A stretch of DNA of 64,000 nucleotides from Limimaricola variabilis. GTDB lineage: Bacteria; Pseudomonadota; Alphaproteobacteria; Rhodobacterales; Rhodobacteraceae. The stretch lies in NCBI RefSeq assembly GCF_014195545.1, contig NZ_JACIBX010000003.1, forward strand, positions 62,001 to 126,000, in the 5' to 3' direction. Positions 18,373 through 30,672 of this stretch are shown one piece after another; position 1 is the stretch's first letter; every line of letters starts with the position of its first letter. Made by a program: the position numbers and the translations under genes. Under the pieces are notes generated by a model. It saw nothing but the letters and a program-made list of their open reading frames with translations. It searched no databases and had not been told where the DNA came from.

Positions 18373-18417
18373 TCTCACTCCCTCGATCCATTTCCTGACA
18401 TTACGCCGTCGAAACGG

Positions 18418-18443
18418 GAGGCCCGGGCAAGGCACGGGGCCTC
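18418..18443 (+). terminator. Possible terminator of the fds operon
   Basis: A 7-bp stem (GAGGCCC/GGGCCTC) has a 12-base loop and ends in TCTC. It lies 46 bp after fdsD. The stem is short and the T-tract poor, so this is only a candidate. Confidence 0.35.
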
Positions 18444-18504
18444 TCGCGCGGCATGGGTCGCAGGTCCGGCGCAGCCGGTAGAACGGCTCGGCGATGAGCC
18501 CGCC

Positions 18505-18738
18505 TCAGCCCTTCTTGGCGCGGTAGATCCCTTCGGGCAGGTGCAGCGCCGCGCCCAGCTCGCGCGCCTGATGCAGCGAGAGGGTGATCCGCACCACCGC
18601 GTCGCGCCGGGGATCATATTGCTCCACCGTCACGCAATCCTCGAAGGCGCAGACGGTGACGTCTTCCTGCAGATTGACCCCACCCTCGTCAACGAGGGTG
18701 ACCACAGTAGCGTCGAAATCGTGCTCGATGGTAAACAT
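18505..18738 (-). CDS. Conserved small protein of unknown function
   Basis: This 77-residue protein begins MFTIEHDFDATVVTLVDEGG and ends LPEGIYRAKKG. It has alternating hydrophobic strands, two cysteines (C30 and C35) and no signal or membrane segment. Proteins of this kind recur in Rhodobacterales without a proven role. It is a single-gene unit on the strand opposite to the fds operon. I do not recognise a domain. Confidence 0.65.
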   Translation of the reverse strand: MFTIEHDFDATVVTLVDEGGVNLQEDVTVCAFEDCVTVEQYDPRRDAVVRITLSLHQARELGAALHLPEGIYRAKKG

Positions 18739-18892
18739 GGGTTCAGCCTAGGCCTGTCCGGGACATCGCGCAAGCGCGCCCGGCGGCGGCATGCCGATCG
18801 CGTGAGCGGTGCCCTGCCGGGGCTGGCCGCGCCGGGGGGCGACAGCTAGGATCGGGCCCAAGTGCTTCACGACCAAGCGGAACCTCGCCTCG

Positions 18893-19672
18893 ATGCTGTC
18901 ACGCCTTTCTCCCTTCGCCCTCGTTGCGGCCCTCGGGCTGTCGGCATGCGCCCCGCCGGTGGTTGTTGCCACCGGTCCGCAGCGGACCACCACCGTCACC
19001 GGCCCCGCCCTGCCCCGCTCGACCCCGGCGGAGGTCACGATCTCCAAGGGGCCGGGCCCGGTCTCCAACCCCGAAGCCGCGCGCTCGGCCGCGCGCAACT
19101 TCGTGCAGGTGGTCGAACGGCTCGAGCCGGTGGCCGAGCAGGTCTGCCGCGCAAACGCGCCCAACCTTGACTGCGATTTCCGAATCGTCGTCGATGACCG
19201 TCCCGGCCAGCCGGCCAACGCCTTTCAGACCCGCGACGCGCGCGGGCGGCCGCTCTTGGCCTTCACGGTGGCGCTGCTGGGCGAGGTGCAGAACGCGGAC
19301 GAGCTGGCCTTCGTGCTGAGCCACGAGGCGGCGCATCACATCGCCGGCCATCTCGACCGGCAAAGCCGCAACGCCACGATCGGCGCCACCGTGTTCGGAC
19401 AGCTCGCCGGCGGCCTCGCGGGCGGCAATGAGGGGCTGGTACGCACCGCGCAGCAGATCGGCGCGGGCGTCGGTGCGCGCAGCTACTCCAAGGATTTCGA
19501 GCTGGAAGCCGACGCGCTGGGCGCGACCATCGCCCAGCGGGCGGGCTATGACGCGGTCAAGGGCGCCCAGTTCTTCCTGCGAATTCCCGATCCGGGCGAC
19601 CGACTGCTGGGCACCCACCCGCCGAACTCCCAGCGCATGGAGATCGTCCGGCGCACCGTCGCCGGGCTCTGA
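18893..19672 (+). CDS. M48-family metalloprotease lipoprotein
   Basis: This 259-residue protein begins with a lipoprotein signal, MLSRLSPFALVAALGLSAC, whose lipobox LSAC makes the cysteine the lipidated residue. The zinc-protease motif HEAAHHIAGH (HExxH) lies in the middle, with a downstream glutamate in FELEADALG. It resembles Oma1/BepA/LoiP-like peptidases that act in periplasmic or outer-membrane quality control. The upstream in-frame extension to 18809 has no signal and is rejected. The target is unknown. Confidence 0.88.
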   Translation: MLSRLSPFALVAALGLSACAPPVVVATGPQRTTTVTGPALPRSTPAEVTISKGPGPVSNPEAARSAARNFVQVVERLEPVAEQVCRANAPNLDCDFRIVVDDRPGQPANAFQTRDARGRPLLAFTVALLGEVQNADELAFVLSHEAAHHIAGHLDRQSRNATIGATVFGQLAGGLAGGNEGLVRTAQQIGAGVGARSYSKDFELEADALGATIAQRAGYDAVKGAQFFLRIPDPGDRLLGTHPPNSQRMEIVRRTVAGL

Positions 19673-19679
19673 GCGACCC

Positions 19680-19709
19680 GCTCGGGGTGCTCAGCCGAGC
19701 ACCCCGAGC
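19680..19709. terminator. Terminator hairpin embedded in the end of the hemolysin III-like gene
   Basis: A perfect 13-bp stem (GCTCGGGGTGCTC) has a 4-base loop. It sits 7 bp after the M48 gene stop and spans the stop codon and last six codons of the convergent minus-strand gene. It can end the plus-strand transcript while still coding for the last residues of the opposite gene. Confidence 0.6.
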
Positions 19710-20347
19710 GCGATCGCGGCGAAGAAGCAGCCCGAGGCGACCAGCACGAAGCCGTGCCAGATCGCGTTCGAGAATTTCAGCGCCTCCCACAGGAAGAACA
19801 CCACCCCGGCCGAGTAGAGCAGCCCGCCGATCACCACCAGCGCGGTCGAGGCCACCGGCAGCGTCGCCGCGATCGACCAGACCAGGGCAAGGCTGAGCCA
19901 GCCCATGAGGAGGTAGAGCACGGTGCCGAGACGCCCCGGGCTCTGCCAGAAGAACAGCTTGGCCACCGCGCCGCCCAGCGCCAGGGTCCAGACCAGCGCC
20001 AGCACGCCATAGGCGAAGGCCGATCCGATCAGCACCACGAGCGGCGTGTAGGTGCCCGCGATCTTGAGATAGATCGCCGCGTGGTCGATCCGGCGCAGTA
20101 TCGGGCGCATCCCGGTCCAGGGCGTCATGTGATAGAAGGCCGAGGCCGTGAAGGTGGCGATCAGCGCACCGCCATAGACGGCGACGGCGGCGATCCGGTC
20201 GGCTCGCGCCTCGACCGCGAGTGTCGCGAAGACAATCAAGAGAACCGCCCCCGTCAATGCGAAGCCCACGCCAAGGGCGTGGATCACGCCATCGGCGATC
20301 CGCTCGGAACGGGCATAGGCGGGATAGTCTTGATGTTTCGGTGTCAT
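19691..20347 (-). CDS. Hemolysin III/PAQR-family membrane protein
   Basis: This 218-residue protein with about seven hydrophobic helices is of the hemolysin III (YqfA, PAQR) family. It has SAFYHMTPW and IDHAAIYLKIAGTYTP, the conserved His/Asp-bearing segments, and a C-terminal IWHGFVLVAS histidine motif. Such conserved residues suggest a zinc-dependent membrane hydrolase fold. Despite the name, a lytic role is not expected. The start is MTPKHQDYPAYARSERIADG; the longer frame enters the divergent promoter and dgkA. Confidence 0.88.
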   Translation of the reverse strand: MTPKHQDYPAYARSERIADGVIHALGVGFALTGAVLLIVFATLAVEARADRIAAVAVYGGALIATFTASAFYHMTPWTGMRPILRRIDHAAIYLKIAGTYTPLVVLIGSAFAYGVLALVWTLALGGAVAKLFFWQSPGRLGTVLYLLMGWLSLALVWSIAATLPVASTALVVIGGLLYSAGVVFFLWEALKFSNAIWHGFVLVASGCFFAAIALGVLG

Positions 20348-20475
20348 GGACGTCGATCTAGCGCATCGGTACGCCGGCGAAAGGGGGATCTTCGGTGTTG
20401 TGACCAACCGATGTCGTGTGACTTGGCTTCCCCCACGTCGCGCGCCATCTTTGATGAAACGATCGGGACGGGAAG

Positions 20476-20835
20476 ATGCGCGAACATTACGAACGGCTGC
20501 GGATGCGCGCGGTCTGGTCCTGGCAGGGTCTGCGCCACATCTGGACCACCGAGGGCAGCCTGCACCAGTGGATGTGGGCCAACATCGTCTCGGCGCTGCT
20601 GGCCTTCGTGCTGCCAATCTCGGCGGGCGAGCGCGGCATGCTGCTAATGGGCGGGGTGATGGTGCTGGCCTTCGAATGCCTCAACACCGCGATCGAGCGG
20701 GTGGTCGACGATGTCGGCGAGGAGCGGCGCGCGCTCGCCAAGCAGGCCAAGGATTCGGGATCGGCGGCCGTTGCCGTGGCCGGGACCGCCGTCGGGCTGG
20801 CCTGGCTGTGCGTGCTCGGCGGGCTGGTGTTCTAG
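20476..20835 (+). CDS. dgkA: Diacylglycerol kinase DgkA
   Basis: This 119-residue integral membrane kinase phosphorylates diacylglycerol to phosphatidic acid, recycling lipid from membrane-derived glucan synthesis. It has three predicted helices and the signature FECLNTAIERVVDDVGEE followed by AKDSGSAAVAVA. Length matches trimeric bacterial DgkA. It overlaps the convergent downstream gene by four bases. Confidence 0.92.
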   Translation: MREHYERLRMRAVWSWQGLRHIWTTEGSLHQWMWANIVSALLAFVLPISAGERGMLLMGGVMVLAFECLNTAIERVVDDVGEERRALAKQAKDSGSAAVAVAGTAVGLAWLCVLGGLVF

Positions 20836-21116
20836 CGTCGGGACGCGATGGTGATGTCGGGGGCCTCGGTCACGCCCGCCGCGCCCATCGCCTCCTTGAG
20901 TTCCGGCATCGACAGGAAGTCCTGCGCGTCCGACAGGCTGGCGAAGCGATGCAGCACGGTCACCCGGGTCTCGTCGTCGGGATCGACGAAGACCTCGGCC
21001 CCGGTGACGCCGTGGCGGCGCCGCTGCGGTTCGAAGTCGTCGTAACCCCGACGCCAGGTGGCGTAGTCGGCCACGGTGTGGCGGATCACCACCAGCACCT
21101 CGCCCAGATCACTCAT
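20832..21116 (-). CDS. Small ABM-like (dimeric alpha/beta barrel) protein
   Basis: This 94-residue protein begins MSDLGEVLVVIRHTVADYATW. The pattern of a first strand ending in H-x-V-x-DY-x-xW, a middle strand TVLHRFASLSDAQDF and a helix MPELKEAMGAAG fits the antibiotic-biosynthesis-monooxygenase or cyclase-like ferredoxin fold. No cofactor ligand is evident. It has its own promoter region with a palindrome at 21150-21164. A role is not assignable. Confidence 0.65.
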   Translation of the reverse strand: MSDLGEVLVVIRHTVADYATWRRGYDDFEPQRRRHGVTGAEVFVDPDDETRVTVLHRFASLSDAQDFLSMPELKEAMGAAGVTEAPDITIASRR

Positions 21117-21149
21117 GAAACACTCCTCCCGCGGACCGACCCGCCTTTG

Positions 21150-21164
21150 CTTACGCTAGGTAAG
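21150..21164. promoter_or_regulatory. Palindrome in promoter of the ABM-like gene
   Basis: CTTAC-GCTAG-GTAAG is a perfect 5+5 inverted repeat about 34 bp upstream of the ABM-like start. Its size and symmetry suit a dimeric repressor operator of TetR or MarR type. No regulator gene of those families is adjacent. Confidence 0.35.
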
Positions 21165-21204
21165 TGGGCTCTACCGTGTCAAGCAGTCGGGCGGTACATG
21201 CATA

Positions 21205-21229
21205 AGGCCGCCCTCCTCGAAGGCGGCCT
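21205..21229 (-). terminator. Terminator after aspS
   Basis: An 8-bp stem AGGCCGCC/GGCGGCCT has a 9-base loop. It lies about 25 bp beyond the aspS stop in the minus direction and is followed by TATG, a weak T-run. Confidence 0.5.
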
Positions 21230-21253
21230 GTTTGCGCGCGCGGAGGCTATACC

Positions 21254-23029
21254 TCAGCTCTCGGGCGGCAGCACCCGCAGCCGCAGCTCGCGCAGCTGTT
21301 CGTTGCTGGGCTCGGAGGGCGCGTTCATCATCAGATCCTCGGCCCGCTGGTTCATCGGGAAGAGGATGACCTCGCGGATGTTGGCCTCGTCGGCCAGCAG
21401 CATCACCACCCGGTCGATCCCGGCCGCGCAGCCGCCATGCGGCGGGGCGCCGTACTGGAACGCGTTGACCATGCCGCCGAAGCGCTTCTTCACCTCGTCT
21501 TCGCCATAGCCGGCCAGCTCGAACGCCTTGAACATGATCTCCGGCTTGTGGTTCCGGATCGCGCCCGAGATCAGCTCGTAGCCGTTGCAGGCGAGGTCGT
21601 ACTGGTAGCCCAGCACTTGAAGCGGATCGCCCTGCAGCGCCTCCATGCCGCCCTGCGGCATCGAGAACGGGTTGTGGGAGAAGTCGATCCGGCCCTCGTC
21701 GTCCTTCTCGTACATCGGGAAATCGACGATCCAGGCAAAGGCGAAGCGATCGGTCTCGGTCAGACCCAGCTCCTCGCCGATCACCACGCGGGCGCGGCCG
21801 GCGACGCGCTCGAAGGCCTCGGGCTTGCCGCCCAAGAAGAAGGCCGCGTCACCGACGCCAAGTCCCAGTTGCTGACGGATCGCCTCGGTGCGCTCGGGCC
21901 CGATGTTCTTGGCGAGCGGGCCGGCGGCTTCCATGCCGCCCTCGGCCTCGCGCCAGAAGATGTAGCCCATGCCCGGAAGACCTTCCTTCTGGGCGAAGGC
22001 GTTCATCCGGTCGCAGAACTTGCGCGAGCCGCCCTTGGGCGCGGGGATGGCGCGGATCTGGGTGCCGTCCTGCTCCAGCAGCTTGGCGAAGATCGCGAAG
22101 CCCGAGCCTTTGAAATGCTCGGACACGTCCTGCATCTTGATCGGGTTGCGCAGGTCCGGCTTGTCGGTGCCGTACCACAGCGCCGCGTCCTTGTAGGAGA
22201 TCAACGGCCATTCGCTGTCGACCTTCCGGCCGCCGCCGAACTCCTCGAAGATGCCCTGCATCACCGGCTGGATCGTGTCGAACACGTCCTGCTGCTCGAC
22301 GAAGCTCATCTCCATGTCGAGCTGGTAGAAATCGGTGGGCGAGCGGTCGGCGCGCGGGTCTTCGTCACGGAAGCAGGGCGCGATCTGGAAATACTTGTCG
22401 AAGCCCGACACCATCAGCAGCTGCTTGAACTGCTGCGGTGCCTGCGGCAGCGCGTAGAACTTGCCCGGGTGCAAGCGCGACGGCACGAGGAAGTCGCGCG
22501 CGCCCTCGGGGGAGGAGGCGGTGATGATCGGCGTCTGGTACTCGCGGAAGTTCTGGTCCCACATCCGCTGGCGGATCGAGCGCACCACGTCCGAGCGCAG
22601 CGTCATGTTCGCCTGCATCGCTTCGCGGCGCAGGTCGAGATAGCGATACTTGAGACGCGTCTCCTCGGGGTACTCCTGATCGCCGAAGACCTGCAGCGGC
22701 AGCTCCTTGGAGGCACCGAGCACCTCGACCCCGCGCACGAAGACCTCGATCTCGCCGGTCGGCAGCTTGGGGTTCACCAGCTCGGGCGCGCGGGCCTTCA
22801 CCTCGCCGTCGATGCGGATGCACCATTCCGAGCGCAGCTTCTCGACCTCGGAGAAGGCCGCGCTGTCGGGATCGCACAGCACCTGCGTCACGCCGTAATG
22901 GTCGCGCAGGTCGATGAACAGGATGCCGCCGTGATCGCGGATCCGATGCACCCAGCCCGACAGCCGGACGGTATCGCCGACATTGTCACGGGTCAGGGCG
23001 GCGCAGGTATGGGTGCGGTAGGCGTGCAT
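21254..23029 (-). CDS. aspS: Aspartyl-tRNA synthetase
   Basis: This 591-residue class II synthetase charges tRNA with aspartate. The N-terminal OB-fold anticodon domain has [20 protein letters not shown]; the catalytic core has motif 2 ([19 protein letters not shown]), a bacterial insertion domain in the middle, and motif 3 ([13 protein letters not shown]) near the C-terminus. The size, including the GAD-type insertion, is that of bacterial AspRS. The start is MHAYRTHTC; 12 extra upstream codons lack conservation. It is a single-gene unit ending in a hairpin. Confidence 0.96.
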   Translation of the reverse strand: MHAYRTHTCAALTRDNVGDTVRLSGWVHRIRDHGGILFIDLRDHYGVTQVLCDPDSAAFSEVEKLRSEWCIRIDGEVKARAPELVNPKLPTGEIEVFVRGVEVLGASKELPLQVFGDQEYPEETRLKYRYLDLRREAMQANMTLRSDVVRSIRQRMWDQNFREYQTPIITASSPEGARDFLVPSRLHPGKFYALPQAPQQFKQLLMVSGFDKYFQIAPCFRDEDPRADRSPTDFYQLDMEMSFVEQQDVFDTIQPVMQGIFEEFGGGRKVDSEWPLISYKDAALWYGTDKPDLRNPIKMQDVSEHFKGSGFAIFAKLLEQDGTQIRAIPAPKGGSRKFCDRMNAFAQKEGLPGMGYIFWREAEGGMEAAGPLAKNIGPERTEAIRQQLGLGVGDAAFFLGGKPEAFERVAGRARVVIGEELGLTETDRFAFAWIVDFPMYEKDDEGRIDFSHNPFSMPQGGMEALQGDPLQVLGYQYDLACNGYELISGAIRNHKPEIMFKAFELAGYGEDEVKKRFGGMVNAFQYGAPPHGGCAAGIDRVVMLLADEANIREVILFPMNQRAEDLMMNAPSEPSNEQLRELRLRVLPPES

Positions 23030-23100
23030 TCTTGGTCCCTTTCGGCGGGTGTCGCGCCGATACACCGGGTTGGGACCTCGATGTCAAGCGAGCCGGGGGG

Positions 23101-23706
23101 TCAGGTCGCGACCAGCTGCGCCGGGATCGCCCCCCGGAGCGCGTTGCCCATCTCGAAGCGCCTGCCCTCGATGTCCTCGGGGCGCAGCACCGCCTCGCGC
23201 CAGCCTTGCCCCAGCCGTTCGGCGCGCAGCACCCCCGGCAACAGCCCGCAGGAGAGCGCAGGGGTCCTTCCGTCGACGAAGAGGTTGGTGATGGTGCCCT
23301 CGCAGACTTCCCCCCTCCCGTTCAGGAACAGCCACTCGTCCACCCCGTCCGGCAGAGCCGCACGCGCCGCGTCGTAGAGCGTACGCCGCGTGGTCTTGCG
23401 GTAGAGCCACGGATCCGACGGGTCGAGCCGTTCGGGATGGATCGCCACGCGCCACTCGGGCGGGTTCGGCCCCAGCGGCGCGGTGGTCAGCTCGAGCCCG
23501 CCCGCATGATCGAGCGTGAGGCGGCATCGCAGCGGCGTCTCCGGTGCGAGGTCGAGCAGCGCCGCCGCCCGCGCCCGGTCGAAGGGGTAGCCCAGCGCCA
23601 GTGCCGTTCCCGCCATCCGGTCGAGATGCGCCTCGCGCCGGTGCGCGCCCACGCCTGGATGGGCGCCCAACGTCTCTATGATCTTGGGCAGGGTTTCGGA
23701 CGGCAT
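23101..23706 (-). CDS. pabC: Class IV aminotransferase-family protein (aminodeoxychorismate lyase-like)
   Basis: This 201-residue protein of the class IV PLP enzyme fold lies 45 bp after the pabB-like gene on the same strand, so it probably releases 4-aminobenzoate from aminodeoxychorismate in folate synthesis. The predicted PLP lysine is in WLYRKTTRRTLYD, and the family segment NGRGEVCEGTITNLFV follows. It is much shorter than the usual 270-residue PabC, with a reduced N-terminal domain. This short form paired with pabB is seen in related genomes, so it is not taken as a pseudogene. The symbol rests on context. Confidence 0.75.
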   Translation of the reverse strand: MPSETLPKIIETLGAHPGVGAHRREAHLDRMAGTALALGYPFDRARAAALLDLAPETPLRCRLTLDHAGGLELTTAPLGPNPPEWRVAIHPERLDPSDPWLYRKTTRRTLYDAARAALPDGVDEWLFLNGRGEVCEGTITNLFVDGRTPALSCGLLPGVLRAERLGQGWREAVLRPEDIEGRRFEMGNALRGAIPAQLVAT

Positions 23707-23751
23707 CGCGGCTCCTTGCCTGTCTGGGAATATGGTGCGGCCGGTCAGCGT

Positions 23752-24864
23752 TCAGGGCAACAGGCGCGCGAAGCGGGTCTTCCACAACGCCTCGTCCCAT
23801 TCCGAGGCCGCCTCGCTGTCCCAGACGATGCCGCCTCCGGCATTGAGCGTGGCGCGGCCCGCCTCCACCGTCAGCGTCCGGATCGCGACGTTGAACGAGG
23901 CGCGGCCATCCGGCGCCGCCCAGCCGATCGCGCCGCAATAGGCGTCGCGCGGCCAAGGCTCCAGTTCGCGGATGATCTCCATCGCCCTGAGCTTCGGCGC
24001 GCCGGTGATCGAGCCGCAGGGAAACAGCGCGGCGAGGATCGCCCCGAGCCCCGCGCCGGGACGCAGCCGCGCGGTGACGTGGCTCACCATCTGGTGGACC
24101 GTGGCATAGGTCTCGATCTCGAACAGCTTGGGCACCGCTACCGAGCCGGGCACCGCAACGCGGCTCAGATCGTTCCGGAGCAGGTCGACGATCATCAGGT
24201 TCTCGGCCCGGTTCTTTTCGTCCGAGGCGAGAAAGGCGCGATGCGCCGCGTCCTCGGCCTCGGTCGCGCCGCGCGGACGTGTGCCCTTCATCGGCCGGGT
24301 TTCGATTCCCCCTGCCCCGTCGGTGGCGAAGAACAGCTCGGGCGAGCGCGAGATCAGCGCGGGCCCGCCCTCCTGTTCGACCAGCGCGCCATGCGCGACC
24401 CGCTGGCCCCGCGCCAGCGCGGCGAACAAGGCCTCGGGGCTCCCCGAACACTCGGCGTCGAGCGGAAATGTCAGGTTCGCCTGGTAGATGTCGCCCGCCG
24501 CGATGTAGCCGCGCACCTGCGCCAGCGCCCGGGCGTGGTCGGCAGCCTGCCAGCGCGGCTTGACCGGGCCCAGCGTAGCGGGGCCCGGCGCAGGCGCCCA
24601 GGCGTCGGGGCCATCGGGATAGACACCGAAGCGCAGCAGCGGCAGGCGACGCCCCTCCGGCATCAGCGGCAGCAGGCGACGTTCGAAGGCATAGCCCAGC
24701 TCGTAGCTGGCATATCCCGCCAGCCACGCCCCCTCGGCCCGCGCTGCCTCGAGCGCGAGCAGCGCCGGCACCACCCCCTCGGGCCGCCAGGCCTCGATCA
24801 GGCGGCGCGGCCGGGAAAAGATCGCGCCCTGCCCGTCGGGACCGCTGTCGAAGCCTATCCGCAT
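23752..24864 (-). CDS. pabB: Aminodeoxychorismate synthase component I PabB
   Basis: This 370-residue chorismate-binding enzyme aminates chorismate for 4-aminobenzoate synthesis. The conserved PabB/TrpE segments are [53 protein letters not shown] and the [18 protein letters not shown] block; [22 protein letters not shown] closes the fold. PIKGT-type (here PMKGT) distinguishes PabB-like proteins from anthranilate synthase. The start is uncertain: ATG at 24864 or 24876 both fit, and longer versions run into the carB promoter. It is divergent from carB. Confidence 0.9.
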   Translation of the reverse strand: MRIGFDSGPDGQGAIFSRPRRLIEAWRPEGVVPALLALEAARAEGAWLAGYASYELGYAFERRLLPLMPEGRRLPLLRFGVYPDGPDAWAPAPGPATLGPVKPRWQAADHARALAQVRGYIAAGDIYQANLTFPLDAECSGSPEALFAALARGQRVAHGALVEQEGGPALISRSPELFFATDGAGGIETRPMKGTRPRGATEAEDAAHRAFLASDEKNRAENLMIVDLLRNDLSRVAVPGSVAVPKLFEIETYATVHQMVSHVTARLRPGAGLGAILAALFPCGSITGAPKLRAMEIIRELEPWPRDAYCGAIGWAAPDGRASFNVAIRTLTVEAGRATLNAGGGIVWDSEAASEWDEALWKTRFARLLP

Positions 24865-25042
24865 GCTGTTCCACATCCTTTCGCACCGTTTCGATACATC
24901 GCGCGGGCCGCGCGCGACAGGGGGCGGACGATTGCTTTCCCTCGGGGGACCATGGGGCCTTGCGTCGAGGCCGCCCATGTCTATAACCGCGACGATTTGC
25001 GCGCCCGCCTCCCCCGGGCGCCTTCAAAAGCGCGAGGGTCCC

Positions 25043-28372
<3,330 letters not shown>

Positions 28373-28435
28373 CGTCAACCGGAACGGCCCACTGGTCCAT
28401 GCGTTTCTCCCGCACCAAGCAGAAGGGAGAGACGC

Positions 28436-29020
28436 ATGGACACCCCCCTCGAGATCGCCTTCCACAACATGGACAGCTCTGACGGGCTCGAAGCCCGGAT
28501 CCGCGAGCGCGCGGCCAAGCTGGAGCGTTTTCACAACCACATCACCAGCTGCCACGTCGTGGTCGAAGTGCCCAACCGCAGTCAGGCGGGCGCCAAGGGC
28601 TATCACGTGCGCGTCGAATGCCGCGTGCCGGGCAAGGAGCTGGTGGTCAGCCACGACCCGGGCAAGGGCGACAAGCACGACCCCTATCTCGCGGTGCGAG
28701 ACGCCTTCTACGCGATGGAGCGTCAGCTCGAACACGCGGCCCAGAAGGTGCAGGGCGAGGTGAAGTCTCATGAGGGCCCGCCGCAGGGCCGGGTGCGTCA
28801 GCTCTTTACCGAATACGGCTTCATCGAGACGCTCGATGGTCGCGACATCTGGTTCCACAAGGCGAGCGTCGCCGAGGACGGCTTTGAGAAGCTCGAGGAG
28901 AACACGCCGGTGGAGCTGTCGATCGTCGATGACGGCCCCAACGGCATGGGTCCGCAGGCGACGAGCGTGCGGCCGATCGGCCGGATGCAGCTGCAGGGCG
29001 ACGTGCCCTCCAACATCTGA
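28436..29020 (+). CDS. Ribosome hibernation factor (HPF/RaiA) fused to a cold-shock-like domain
   Basis: This 194-residue protein has two parts. Residues 1-105 look like the HPF/RaiA S30AE fold (MDTPLEIAFHNMDSSDGLEA, then KLERFHNHITSCHVVVE and a DPYLAVRDAFYAMERQLE helix). Residues about 115-185 resemble a cold-shock domain, with GRVRQLFTEYGFIETLDG (RNP1-like YGFIE) and DIWFHKASV (RNP2-like). Such a protein would bind the ribosome decoding region and RNA at once. AGGGAGAG precedes the ATG. It lacks the long-HPF dimerisation tail, which the cold-shock part replaces. Confidence 0.82.
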   Translation: MDTPLEIAFHNMDSSDGLEARIRERAAKLERFHNHITSCHVVVEVPNRSQAGAKGYHVRVECRVPGKELVVSHDPGKGDKHDPYLAVRDAFYAMERQLEHAAQKVQGEVKSHEGPPQGRVRQLFTEYGFIETLDGRDIWFHKASVAEDGFEKLEENTPVELSIVDDGPNGMGPQATSVRPIGRMQLQGDVPSNI

Positions 29021-29074
29021 GCCACGATCTTCGCAGCGGATCGGCGAAACTTCCCGAAAAGCGGATTTGTCGCC

Positions 29075-29106
29075 GGGCGGCGCGTTGTCAGGACGCGCCG
29101 CCCTTT
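29075..29106 (+). terminator. Intrinsic terminator after the HPF-CSD gene
   Basis: A perfect 11-bp stem (GGGCGGCGCGT/ACGCGCCGCCC) has a 7-base loop and is followed by TTTG. It ends 16 bp before the tdk start. Confidence 0.65.
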
Positions 29107-29121
29107 GTATGTGACCGGCCC

Positions 29122-29706
29122 ATGGCCAAGCTCTATTTCAACTACTCGACCATGAACGCCGGCAAGTCGACGGTGCTGCTACAGGCAGCGCACAACTATG
29201 CCGAGCGGGGGATGCAGACCTACCTGCTCACCGCGCGCTTCGACAACCGCTCCGGCGAGGGCTTCATCAAGAGCCGGATCGGCATCGGGTCGAAGGCCGA
29301 TACCTTCGACGCGGGCGACGACCTGTTCGAGAAGATCCGCACCCGGCTCGAGAGCCCCTGCGCCTGCGTCTTCGTCGACGAGGCCCAGTTCCTGTCGCCC
29401 GAGCAGGTCTGGCAGATCGCCCGCGCGGTGGACGATCTGGGCGTGCCGGTGATGTGCTATGGGCTGAGGGTGGATTTCCTCGGCCACCTCTTTCCCGGCT
29501 CGGCGACATTGCTGGCGCTGGCCGACGAGATGCGCGAGGTGCGCACGATCTGCCATTGCGGGCGCAAGGCGACGATGGTGGTGCGCAAGGATGCCGAGGG
29601 TCGCGTGGCGATGGCGGGCGACCAGGTCGAGATCGGCGGCAACGACCGCTACGTCTCGCTCTGCCGGCGGCACTTCCGCGAGGCGATCGGCGACCGCCCC
29701 GCGTAA
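29122..29706 (+). CDS. tdk: Thymidine kinase
   Basis: This 194-residue type II thymidine kinase phosphorylates thymidine in nucleoside salvage. The P-loop is STMNAGKST (residues 9-17), the Mg-binding motif is VFVDEAQFL near residue 90, and the zinc-binding lasso uses cysteines in TICHCGRKA and a later SLCRRH. Length matches bacterial TK1-type enzymes. It stands alone between a terminator and a convergent operon. Confidence 0.94.
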   Translation: MAKLYFNYSTMNAGKSTVLLQAAHNYAERGMQTYLLTARFDNRSGEGFIKSRIGIGSKADTFDAGDDLFEKIRTRLESPCACVFVDEAQFLSPEQVWQIARAVDDLGVPVMCYGLRVDFLGHLFPGSATLLALADEMREVRTICHCGRKATMVVRKDAEGRVAMAGDQVEIGGNDRYVSLCRRHFREAIGDRPA

Positions 29707-29709
29707 GGC

Positions 29710-30672
29710 TCAGTTGACCAGGTTGGGCGGCGTTTCGCCCTTGGCCCAGGCGCAGGCATTGTCGAGCGCCATCCGCCCCATCGCCTCGCGCACCTCGAGC
29801 GCCGCGGTGCCCAGATGCGGCAGCAGCACGGCGTTGTGGAGCTGGCGGAGCCGCTCGGGGACCTGCGGCTCGTTCTCGTAGACGTCGAGCCCGGCGCCGC
29901 CGATCCGGCCCGCCTCCAGCGCCTCGATGAGCGCGGTCTCGTCGACCACGTCGCCGCGCGCGATGTTGATGAAGATCGCCTCCGGCTTCATCGCCGCGAT
30001 CATCTCGCGGCTGATCAGATGCCGCGTCTCGGGCGTCGCAGGCACGGTGACGACGATGAAGTCGGCGGAGGACATCAGCTCCTCGAGGTCGCCCACCTGC
30101 ATCACCGGCAGCGGCACCGCCTTGGGCGAGCGGTTGTGGTAGAGCACCTGCATCTCGAAGCCCAGCGCGCAGCGCCGCGCCACCGCCTGACCGATCCGCC
30201 CCATGCCGACGATCCCCACCGTCTTGCCGGTGACGTGGCGGCCGAGCATCTGGGTCGGCGCCCAGCCGCTCCACTCGCCCCGACGCACCAGCCGCTCGCC
30301 CTCGCCCGCGCGCCGCGCGGCGGCCAGCAGCAGCGTCATGCCGATATCGGCGGTGGCGTCGGTCACCGTGTCGGGGGTGTTCGACACCGCGACACCAGCG
30401 GCGCGCGCCGCGGTCGCGTCGATATGGTTGTAGCCCACGCCGAAATTGGCGAGCACGCCGCAACGGATCTCTCCCGCCTGCGCGAAGGCCTCGGCGGTGA
30501 AGCGGTCGCCCAGCGTGCACAGGATCGCGTCATACGCCCCGAGCGCTTCGGCCGCCTCGGCCTCGGTCAGCCCGCGATCGGCATCCCGGAAGGTGACGTC
30601 GAATTGCTGCGCGCAGGCGTCGAGCACGGATTGCGGCAGCGGCCGCGTGACGAGCATGGTCTTCTTGGTCAT
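29710..30672 (-). CDS. D-2-hydroxyacid dehydrogenase (glyoxylate/hydroxypyruvate reductase-like)
   Basis: This 320-residue NAD(P)H-dependent enzyme of the D-isomer 2-hydroxyacid dehydrogenase family carries the Rossmann motif GKTVGIVGMGRIGQAVA and the catalytic set R (INIARGDVVDE), E (DVYENEP) and H (LLPHLGTAA). The motif order and size fit glyoxylate or hydroxypyruvate reductases. It overlaps the csaA-like gene by 4 bp and is the last gene of proC-csaA-dehydrogenase. Confidence 0.88.
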   Translation of the reverse strand: MTKKTMLVTRPLPQSVLDACAQQFDVTFRDADRGLTEAEAAEALGAYDAILCTLGDRFTAEAFAQAGEIRCGVLANFGVGYNHIDATAARAAGVAVSNTPDTVTDATADIGMTLLLAAARRAGEGERLVRRGEWSGWAPTQMLGRHVTGKTVGIVGMGRIGQAVARRCALGFEMQVLYHNRSPKAVPLPVMQVGDLEELMSSADFIVVTVPATPETRHLISREMIAAMKPEAIFINIARGDVVDETALIEALEAGRIGGAGLDVYENEPQVPERLRQLHNAVLLPHLGTAALEVREAMGRMALDNACAWAKGETPPNLVN

